DNA of 11,151 nucleotides, taken from contig CAZMPG010000036.1 of the NCBI GenBank assembly GCA_964568345.1, forward strand, positions 1-11,151, read 5' to 3'. Shown here piece after piece: positions 1 through 5,284 of the stretch (position 1 is the stretch's first letter; each line of letters begins with the position of its first letter). The stretch is from UBA12088 sp964568345. Its GTDB lineage: Bacteria; Patescibacteriota; Minisyncoccia; Phycocordibacterales; UBA12088. The position numbers and the translations under genes were made by a program. The notes beneath the pieces are model-generated. The model worked only from the letters and a program-made list of their open reading frames with translations. It was not told where the DNA came from and did no database searches.

Positions 1-1078
1 AAGCTCCACCACAGCGGGCGACTTTTACTTTGCTGGGGATTCGCTCGCGCTCTCCGGCACGACGACCGGTGACGTGCTCGCTATCGCATCTCGCGCCGAG
101 CTCTCCGGCACGACGACCGGTGACGTATTCCTCTCTGGTGGGGAGATGTACCTCGCGGGCAGTGTTGCAGGCGACGTGCGGGTGGTCGCGGGGTCGTTTG
201 AACACACGGGGAATGCGCACGAGGACATGGTCGTTGCTGCTGGGCTCGTACACCTCGCCCCCGGTGCTGTGGTGGAGGGGGACCTCGTCGTGTACGCCGA
301 ACGCCTCGTCATTGAAGGTACCGTACTTGGCAACGTCGAAGCGCACGTGCGGAGCGTAGAAGTGCATGGCACCATTGCCAGGAATGCTGACATCCACGCG
401 AGCGTGTCGCTCACTGTATTGGGACAGGCCAAGCTCGGCGGGCTCACCTACGCGGCTCCCCGTGCTGCGGTCATTGCCGATTCTGCGACTATCGCAAGCC
501 CTGTCCACTACACGCCAAGTGAGGAGGGGGGCGCGGGTGCACGGGGTGCGTGGTTGATGCGGTTTGCTTTCCAGCTTGCTCTCGCACTCGTCTTTGCGGG
601 CGGGGTGTACTTCCTTGCACCCAGTGCTGCCGAACGCGTAGTCGAACGGGCAATCATGACGAGCGGTCGATCCATGCTCATTGGTGCTGGAGTGCTCGTT
701 GGGTGGCCGTTCTTCTGCGGAGCGCTTGCGGTGACGCTCGTTGGGGCGCCGCTCGCCCTCCTTGGCCTCGTGGTGTATGTAGCTGGCATCCTCCTTGCAC
801 TCGCGTACGCGCCTCTCGTGGCGGGAGTGAGCATTGCGCGCGCTGTACACCGTGATAGCCAACGTGCGGCCTGGCACATCATTCTCGGCGTCGTCGTACT
901 CCTCTCCCTTGATTTCCTCGGCTTTATCGGGTGGGCAATACGGTTTGTCGTACTCCTCCTCGTGCTCGGGGTACTCGCGCAGGAGGTGTGGACACGTATC
1001 CGTGCACTCCGCGCTCCTGCCGCAGTACATGGGCAGCCGGAGCAGAGGGAGCCATCCGACCATGCCGGGGACGCATAG
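1..1078 (+). CDS. Bactofilin-like (polymer-forming) beta-helix domain fused to a multi-pass membrane domain, 5' partial
   Basis: The reading frame is open from base 2 and has no start in the window, so the N-terminus is missing; 358 residues remain. The first ~165 residues are short beta-strand/turn repeats rich in G-D-V, G-T-V and A-x-V-x-G steps (for example SGTTTGDV twice, then GDVRVVAG, EGDLVVYA, EGTVLGNV). This pattern is typical of the bactofilin/polymer-forming right-handed beta-helix (DUF583-like). The rest is hydrophobic, with about four membrane segments near residues 187-205, 225-247, 251-275 and 290-325 of the visible part. It ends in a short charged cytoplasmic-type tail. The likely role is a membrane-attached scaffold or envelope protein; the exact function is unknown. 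The stop lies inside the next gene (17-base overlap), so the two are probably co-transcribed. The domain class is fairly secure, the biological role is not. Confidence 0.8.
   Translation, partial: SSTTAGDFYFAGDSLALSGTTTGDVLAIASRAELSGTTTGDVFLSGGEMYLAGSVAGDVRVVAGSFEHTGNAHEDMVVAAGLVHLAPGAVVEGDLVVYAERLVIEGTVLGNVEAHVRSVEVHGTIARNADIHASVSLTVLGQAKLGGLTYAAPRAAVIADSATIASPVHYTPSEEGGAGARGAWLMRFAFQLALALVFAGGVYFLAPSAAERVVERAIMTSGRSMLIGAGVLVGWPFFCGALAVTLVGAPLALLGLVVYVAGILLALAYAPLVAGVSIARAVHRDSQRAAWHIILGVVVLLSLDFLGFIGWAIRFVVLLLVLGVLAQEVWTRIRALRAPAAVHGQPEQREPSDHAGDA
49..126 (+). repeat. Two exact 27-bp direct repeats in the beta-helix coding region
   Basis: Bases 49-75 and 100-126 are identical. The period is 51 bases, so the frame is kept and both copies encode a L-S-G-T-T-T-G-D-V coil of the beta-helix. 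Identity at the nucleotide level, not only at the protein level, points to a recent internal duplication of one helical turn or to ongoing slippage. Further copies may lie upstream of the window. Confidence 0.85.
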
Positions 1079-1763
1079 AGGTGTAAGGGACGCGCCGCAG
1101 GAGACACCGGGCAGGGTAGAGCGTCGCGAGCGCCTGCGCATGCTCGACACGGAGCTCAAGCGTCTATTCCCGGCTGCTCGCATCGCCCTCACGTACCACT
1201 CCCCCTGGGAGCTCCTTGTGGCGGTTATCCTCTCGGCGCAGTGCACCGACAAGAAGGTGAATGAGGTGACCGCCCAGCTCTTTCCGCAGTACCGTACCGT
1301 AGCAGACTACGCGGCGGCAGATAGAGCTGCATTCGAGCGTGCTATCCATGCGACCGGCTTCTTCCGAGCAAAGGCCAGGCACATCATCGGCGCAGCGCAG
1401 CGCGTGTGTGCGGTGTACGGTGGCGAGGTGCCGTGTACGATGGTGGAGATCCTCACGCTCCCCGGCGTCGCGCGGAAGACTGCGAACGTGGTGCTCGGGA
1501 ATGCGTACGGTGTCGTGGAGGGTATCGCGGTTGATACGCACGTCATGCGCTTCGCCATCCGCTACGACCTCACCGACTCGCGGGACCCGGTGAAGATAGA
1601 GCGCGAACTCATGGCGCTCGTGCCGCGGGAGGATTGGCTCGGCATCACGTACCGTATCATCGAGTACGGGAGGACCATCGCCCCCGCCCGCCCGTACGAC
1701 ACCACGCGGGATCCTCTCGTTGCGATATACCCCAAGGCGGGAGAGCGATTTCGGGTGAAATAA
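1062..1763 (+). CDS. nth: Endonuclease III (DNA glycosylase/AP lyase) lacking the iron-sulfur cluster
   Basis: Removes oxidised pyrimidines from DNA and nicks the abasic site in base excision repair. The 233-residue product aligns with Nth along its whole length: LLVAVILSAQCTDKKVN (51-67), the helix-hairpin-helix LPGVARKTANVV (133-144) with catalytic Lys139, and VDTH (157-160) with catalytic Asp158. The C-terminus, where Nth normally carries C-x6-C-x2-C-x5-C, reads GRTIAPARPYDTT and contains no cysteine, so the [4Fe-4S] cluster must be absent. The usual LPGVG is LPGVA. ATG 1062 was chosen because a GAGGGAG ribosome site lies about 10 bases upstream; it overlaps the preceding gene by 17 bases. 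ATG 1140 would give a 207-residue protein starting closer to typical Nth, so the N-terminal 26 residues are less certain. The longer frame back to 834 runs inside the upstream gene and is not needed. Confidence 0.9.
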   Translation: MPGTHRGVRDAPQETPGRVERRERLRMLDTELKRLFPAARIALTYHSPWELLVAVILSAQCTDKKVNEVTAQLFPQYRTVADYAAADRAAFERAIHATGFFRAKARHIIGAAQRVCAVYGGEVPCTMVEILTLPGVARKTANVVLGNAYGVVEGIAVDTHVMRFAIRYDLTDSRDPVKIERELMALVPREDWLGITYRIIEYGRTIAPARPYDTTRDPLVAIYPKAGERFRVK

Positions 1764-1854
1764 GGGAAAAGTAAAAAGAACAGGTCGTACATGGTATTTT
1801 CTCTCTTTCCTCTTTCATCTTTCATCTTTCCTCTTTTCTCTTTTCTCTTATCAC
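1761..1854 (+). repeat. Purine/pyrimidine inverted repeat with heptad polypyrimidine tract
   Basis: This is the gap between nth and the mutY-like gene and is much richer in A+T than its surroundings. Bases 1806-1847 are six consecutive 7-mers of the type TTTCNTC/TTTTCTC (TTTCCTC, TTTCATC twice, TTTCCTC, TTTTCTC twice). The purine-rich stretch 1761-1778 matches the reverse complement of 1833-1850 at 15 of 18 positions, so the strands could fold into a long imperfect hairpin with a 54-base loop. The tract ends about 10 bases before the mutY-like ATG and leaves no Shine-Dalgarno sequence there. It may act as a transcript end, as a translation-initiation leader, or as a structural repeat; the sequence alone does not decide. 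Confidence 0.7.
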
Positions 1855-1861
1855 TCACTTC

Positions 1862-2668
1862 ATGTCCCTCGCCCACCTTCGCGCTCTCGTCTGGAAGCAC
1901 TACCGTACCCATGGTCGGCACGACCTGCCGTGGCGGGCGACGACCGACCCGTACCGTATCCTCGTGTCGGAGGTGATGCTCCAGCAGACACAGGTTGCCC
2001 GCGTCATCCCAAAGTATGCGGCATTTGTGGCGCAGTTCCCCACGGTGCGCGCTCTCGCAGGTGCAGACCTCCGCGCGGTGCTCACCGTGTGGACTGGCCT
2101 TGGCTATAATCGCCGCGGAAAAGCGCTCCACGATACGGCTCGTGCAATTGTGGCGAAGTACAGCGGCGTCGTGCCGCACACGTACGACGAGCTTCGTACA
2201 CTCCCCGGTGTTGGGCCGTACACCGCGAGTGCGGTGTGCGTCTTTGCATTCAATCAGCCGTTGCCGCTCCTTGAGACCAACGTGCGGACAGTACTTTTCT
2301 ATCATCTACTGCCCAACCGCAGCGCTGTCACCGACCATGAGCTTGCTGGGCTCGCGCGTACACTCTTCGACGGGAGGCGGCCCCGTGAGTGGCACTGGGC
2401 GCTCATGGACTACGGGAGTGCGCTCAAGCAGCGGGGGATACGCACCAACGCGCAGAGCCGCCACTACACGCGGCAGCAACCCTTCAAGGGGTCGAACCGA
2501 GCGGTGCGGGGCGCCATCGTACGCACACTCACCGAATCGCGAGCTCGTGAAGCAGCGCTCGTGCGCGCTGCAGGTGTCGAGGTTGGCAGGGTACGGGCAC
2601 AGCTGGCTGCGCTCGAGCGGGAGGGTGTCGTGACACGCCGAGGGACGCTCTGGTCGCTCGGCTCGTGA
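1862..2668 (+). CDS. MutY-like A/G-specific adenine glycosylase, iron-sulfur-free, with a non-NUDIX C-terminal domain
   Basis: Predicted to excise adenine mispaired with guanine or 8-oxoguanine. Of 268 residues, the first ~190 are a MutY core: LPW (22-24), SEVMLQQTQV (36-45) with catalytic Glu37, TGLGY (78-82) and the helix-hairpin-helix LPGVGPYTAS (114-123). At the position of E. coli Asp138 (LDGNV) this protein reads LETNV, so the Asp is Glu138. The four cysteines that hold the MutY cluster are absent: after LMDYG comes a basic, Cys-free stretch. The usual NUDIX-like 8-oxoG reader is replaced by a ~60-residue tail beginning FKGSNRAVRG and continuing as helices that look like a winged-helix domain. 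I recall this tail type from MutY-annotated proteins of CPR bacteria. The start is simply the first ATG, seven residues before the first conserved helix; no Shine-Dalgarno sequence is visible. Glycosylase fold secure; substrate specificity uncertain. Confidence 0.88.
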   Translation: MSLAHLRALVWKHYRTHGRHDLPWRATTDPYRILVSEVMLQQTQVARVIPKYAAFVAQFPTVRALAGADLRAVLTVWTGLGYNRRGKALHDTARAIVAKYSGVVPHTYDELRTLPGVGPYTASAVCVFAFNQPLPLLETNVRTVLFYHLLPNRSAVTDHELAGLARTLFDGRRPREWHWALMDYGSALKQRGIRTNAQSRHYTRQQPFKGSNRAVRGAIVRTLTESRAREAALVRAAGVEVGRVRAQLAALEREGVVTRRGTLWSLGS

Positions 2669-2669
2669 C

Positions 2670-4463
2670 CTACGTACGGTGCTCGAGGAATGAGCCGACA
2701 AACGGCCACACACGGTCGGTCTCGAGGTACCAGTCGTGAATGGTGTCGAAGCGTTCGGATGGGTCGGTGAGCGGGTGGAGGGTGACTCGCCCGAGGGTGG
2801 TACGCACCACATAGAGGCTATCCGGCACGTAGAGGAAGATCGCCGCATGCTGCTCACGGAGCCTGCTGGCAAATGCCTCATACAGGCCCATGCGCGTGTG
2901 ATAGTCATTGGTGCCGCGTGCCTCCTCGAGGAGTGCGTCACCCTCGACATCAGCGTACTGTGCAATATTGAGACCAGGGTCATCTCGCTCCGAGCTGTGC
3001 CAGAAGGTGTAGAGGTCGTCCTCATGCCCGAGCACCTCGCCAAAGAGGAGCACATCGTAGCGGCGTGGGCGTAAGACCTGCTGTGCGAGGTCGCCGGGTT
3101 CGAGCACACTTACCTGCACGTCAGCACCGAGCGACCGCCACGCATCGGCAACGATGCTCGCCGTACGCACGAGCTCGGGGACATTGACTGTGGCAAGAGA
3201 GAAGGCGAGTCGCTGTGTCGCCTCCCCCTTCTTGCGTGCTTCTCGCGTGCGTACCCCATCCGCCCCCACTTCCCAACCAGCTTCGGTGAGGGTGATGCGC
3301 GCCTGGTCGTATGCGGTTGGCTGTGTCGTCGTCGCTTCCTCTACGGTGCCTCCGTGCCCCCACGTACTGAGTCCTGGCATAGAGAGCGTGGTGAGGGCGG
3401 TACCGTACCCAACGAGGACCTGTCCGACGATATACTGTCGAGGTGTCGCCTCGTCGAGCGCTCTACGGACCGCATCATCAAGGAAGAGTGGCTGCCGGTT
3501 GTGGTTCATAAAGAGCCCAAACACGTGGAGGAGGGGTGTCCGCAGCACCGCGGTGTTCGGCACCTGGTCCTGGAGGAGCGCCTCAGCTGTTGCCGGGGTG
3601 ATGGCGGCGGTTGCATCAACTTGTCCCGTCCGATACGCAGCAACCGCATCCGCCTCACTTCTCACGAGGGTGAAACTGACCTGGGCGATGTGCGGGGTGC
3701 CGAGTACGTACCCGGTAAACGCGGTGAGCGCGTACGCGGTCGGTATACCCCCAGCGTCACGGGTGATTTCGCCGATGCGGTACGGACCGGCGCCGACCGG
3801 CGCGCTGTTAAATTGACTGTAGGAGAACTCGTCGGGGGCAAGGCCGCCCCAGATGTGCGCGGGGAGGATGCCGAGTGTGAGCTGTTCGGGGAACGGTGCG
3901 TACGCGTAGGGGAGTGTGAGCACCACAGTGTGATCGTCAGGCGTCTCGATACCCACCCGTTCCCACTGCGAGAGGAGTGGGCTCCGCACGAGCGGGTTCG
4001 CCGCGGTGCGGTACGTGAAGGCAACGTCTGCCGCGGTGAGCGGGGTGCCGTCGTGGAACGTAAGGTCGGGGCGGAGCGTGCACGTGTACGTGAGGCCGTC
4101 GTCAGAGACCTGCACTTTCTCGGCGAGCTCCGGCACGAGCGCGCCGGCGCTGTCACGGGTCATGAGACCCGCGTACACGATTGCAGCCACGTCGTGGTCA
4201 GCGTCTGAGACCGCGAGGAGGGGGTTTACGAAGCGTGGTGTGCCAACGATTGCTTCCCGGAACACCCCTCCGTCACGTGGGATGGTGCGGAGCGTCGCAT
4301 CGTTGCGCTCGTACACGAGCACCGAGGCGCTCACGAGCGCGAGCGTCCCAAAGACAGCAAGCCACAGCCGTTCGAAAGGCGAGAGCCCGTGACAGGTCTC
4401 TCTGGTGGCAGGTGCTGTGACAGGGTACTCCATGGCGCCCGGTGACACCGCTCGTGTACGCAC
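2670..4463 (-). CDS. Membrane-anchored ABC transporter substrate-binding protein, family 5 (peptide/nickel type)
   Basis: Extracytoplasmic binding protein of the OppA/DppA class, expected to capture peptides or similar solutes. The 597-residue length fits the family. After a ~32-residue cytoplasmic stretch there is one hydrophobic segment (about 33-51), then the family 5 opening: GGVFREAIVGTPRFVNPLL, VYAGLMTRDSAG, LVPELAEK, DDGLTYTCTLRPDLTFHDG and TAADVAFTY. There is no lipobox Cys after the hydrophobic segment (the only nearby Cys, residue 24, precedes it), so it is probably held by an uncleaved membrane helix rather than as a lipoprotein. The start is GTG 4461-4463, with AAGGG six bases upstream; an ATG ten codons later (4431-4433) lacks such a site. 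It follows secG by 16 bases, so they share a transcript. No permease or ATPase gene is in the window. Its stop is one base from that of the convergent mutY-like gene. Confidence 0.9.
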   Translation of the reverse strand: MRTRAVSPGAMEYPVTAPATRETCHGLSPFERLWLAVFGTLALVSASVLVYERNDATLRTIPRDGGVFREAIVGTPRFVNPLLAVSDADHDVAAIVYAGLMTRDSAGALVPELAEKVQVSDDGLTYTCTLRPDLTFHDGTPLTAADVAFTYRTAANPLVRSPLLSQWERVGIETPDDHTVVLTLPYAYAPFPEQLTLGILPAHIWGGLAPDEFSYSQFNSAPVGAGPYRIGEITRDAGGIPTAYALTAFTGYVLGTPHIAQVSFTLVRSEADAVAAYRTGQVDATAAITPATAEALLQDQVPNTAVLRTPLLHVFGLFMNHNRQPLFLDDAVRRALDEATPRQYIVGQVLVGYGTALTTLSMPGLSTWGHGGTVEEATTTQPTAYDQARITLTEAGWEVGADGVRTREARKKGEATQRLAFSLATVNVPELVRTASIVADAWRSLGADVQVSVLEPGDLAQQVLRPRRYDVLLFGEVLGHEDDLYTFWHSSERDDPGLNIAQYADVEGDALLEEARGTNDYHTRMGLYEAFASRLREQHAAIFLYVPDSLYVVRTTLGRVTLHPLTDPSERFDTIHDWYLETDRVWPFVGSFLEHRT

Positions 4464-4479
4464 CAGTTGCCCTTGCGCA

Positions 4480-4710
4480 CTACACGAAGAGCGTCAAGAA
4501 TGCAGTCAATGCAAAGAGCGTACCGAGGACGATCGTTGCTTGGAAGAGGGCGCGTTCTGCACCGCGTCGGGTGTAGAACGTGGTGCCCATTGAGTCGCCG
4601 CCGAATGCACCTCCCACCGACGAGCCGCGTGCCTGGAGCACCACCGCCGCGATGAGGAGCACCGACAGTACGCCCTGTACGTACGGAAGTATGGTTGCGA
4701 TGGTCTGCAT
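4480..4710 (-). CDS. secG: Preprotein translocase subunit SecG
   Basis: Small accessory subunit of the SecYEG channel in the cytoplasmic membrane. The 76 residues have the SecG layout: hydrophobic helix at about 9-26, the signature VVLQARGSSVGGAFGG (23-38) corresponding to the L-Q-x-G-(K/R)-G-x-x-x-G-x-x-F-G loop, the TTFYTRRGAERAL connector and a second helix at about 55-75. The start ATG lies only about five bases downstream of the predicted transcription start, so the mRNA may be nearly leaderless, in line with the lack of a Shine-Dalgarno sequence. It is the first gene of an operon with the downstream substrate-binding protein and is transcribed away from groES. Confidence 0.95.
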   Translation of the reverse strand: MQTIATILPYVQGVLSVLLIAAVVLQARGSSVGGAFGGDSMGTTFYTRRGAERALFQATIVLGTLFALTAFLTLFV

Positions 4711-4721
4711 ACGTACACGCT

Positions 4722-4750
4722 ATGATACATGGTTTGGTCGGGGGTGGCAA
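4722..4750 (-). promoter_or_regulatory. Sigma70-type promoter for secG
   Basis: On the minus strand, TTGCCA (4745-4750) and TATCAT (4722-4727) are separated by exactly 17 bases; each hexamer is one mismatch from consensus. TG directly precedes the -10 box. The predicted transcription start is near 4715, giving a leader of only about five bases before the secG ATG. Confidence 0.7.
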
Positions 4751-4814
4751 GAGAGAAAAAAGAGACGACGCGTTGCTGTTCCGTTCTTTCCTCTTTTAAC
4801 TTTTCTCTTCTTAC
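4748..4814. repeat. Purine/pyrimidine inverted repeat with heptads between divergent promoters
   Basis: The purine arm 4748-4764 (CAAGAGAGAAAAAAGAG) is nearly complementary to the pyrimidine arm 4791-4813, with two bulges. Within the right arm the 7-base rhythm seen at 1806-1847 recurs: TTTCCTC, TTTTAAC, TTTTCTC, TTCTTAC (4787-4814). It lies upstream of both the secG and groES promoters, so it cannot be the terminator of either flanking gene. Confidence 0.6.
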
Positions 4815-4823
4815 TCGCGCCAT

Positions 4824-4853
4824 TTGACGTACGCGAAATCCATCGTGTATACT
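4824..4853 (+). promoter_or_regulatory. Sigma70-type promoter for groES-groEL
   Basis: TTGACG (4824-4829) and TATACT (4848-4853) are separated by 18 bases, and TG directly precedes the -10 box. The predicted start near 4860 leaves a leader of about 72 bases before the groES ATG. I see no CIRCE operator (TTAGCACTC-N9-GAGTGCTAA), the usual HrcA site of groE operons, in 4790-4932. Confidence 0.7.
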
Positions 4854-4906
4854 TACGCTCGTTTCAACATCTGGTGGATAGCGCGCTTGCGTGTCCGCTG
4901 GGGTAT

Positions 4907-4927
4907 TTAGTAGCTAACGATACGTTA
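4907..4927 (+). promoter_or_regulatory. Two overlapping short dyads just before the groES start
   Basis: TTAG-TAG-CTAA (4907-4917) and TAACG-ATA-CGTTA (4915-4927) are perfect small inverted repeats that share bases and end four bases before the ATG. They occupy the place where a ribosome site would lie. They could be an operator or a translation-controlling hairpin, or chance; the arms are only 4-5 bases long. Confidence 0.35.
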
Positions 4928-4931
4928 CGCT

Positions 4932-5249
4932 ATGGCAAAAGGCGAACACAAGGTAAGTTTGCGCCCGCTCGGCGACAAGGTGCTCATTCGCCCCCTCTCG
5001 GACGAAGAGCTCGGTACGAAATCGCCTTCGGGCATCATTATCCCTGAAACGGTGGACCGCACCAAGGCAGATCGCGGGCTCGTAGTTGCTGTCGGCCCTG
5101 GCCGATATGATGAGGCTGGTGAGAAACGGGTTCCGCTCGGGGTGAAGGAGGGCGATCGGGTCATCTTTCAGTGGGGCGACAAGATCGAGTACCAGAACAC
5201 AGAGTACTACCTCGTGAGCGAGAGCAACATTAGCGCGGTGATTGAGTAG
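4932..5249 (+). CDS. groES: Co-chaperonin GroES
   Basis: Forms the heptameric lid of the GroEL folding chamber. The 105 residues contain the family opening LRPLGDKVLIRPL, a mobile loop (about residues 25-50) with the hydrophobic GIIIP anchor that contacts GroEL, the VVAVGPGR turn, VKEGDRVIFQWGDKIE and a C-terminal strand ending SNISAVIE. It is slightly longer than the ~97-residue E. coli protein, mainly at the N-terminus and in the mobile loop, where PETVDRTKADRG replaces the usual TGSAAAKSTRG. No Shine-Dalgarno sequence precedes the ATG. It is the first gene of the groES-groEL operon, 35 bases before groEL. Confidence 0.97.
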   Translation: MAKGEHKVSLRPLGDKVLIRPLSDEELGTKSPSGIIIPETVDRTKADRGLVVAVGPGRYDEAGEKRVPLGVKEGDRVIFQWGDKIEYQNTEYYLVSESNISAVIE

Positions 5250-5284
5250 GATCCCCTGTATTTTTCTAAAATTGAACGAAACGT

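Noticed and set aside
834..1061. N-terminal extension of nth by 76 codons
   Set aside because: It lies inside the membrane domain of the upstream gene and is Ser/Tyr-rich with no similarity to Nth; ATG 1062 has a ribosome site.
1806..1847. CRISPR array
   Set aside because: The repeats are contiguous 7-mers without spacers, and no cas genes are in the window.
1562..2305. 247-codon minus-strand frame across nth and the mutY-like gene
   Set aside because: It reads through the heptad repeat as a Lys/Arg/Glu run and overlaps two clear enzymes; no family features.
3354..4208. 284-codon open frame antisense to the substrate-binding protein
   Set aside because: No recognisable motif, Arg/Glu/Gly-rich composition and full overlap with a well-supported gene.
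4790..4932. CIRCE operator before groES
   Set aside because: Neither half-site TTAGCACTC nor GAGTGCTAA is present; only short unrelated dyads were found.
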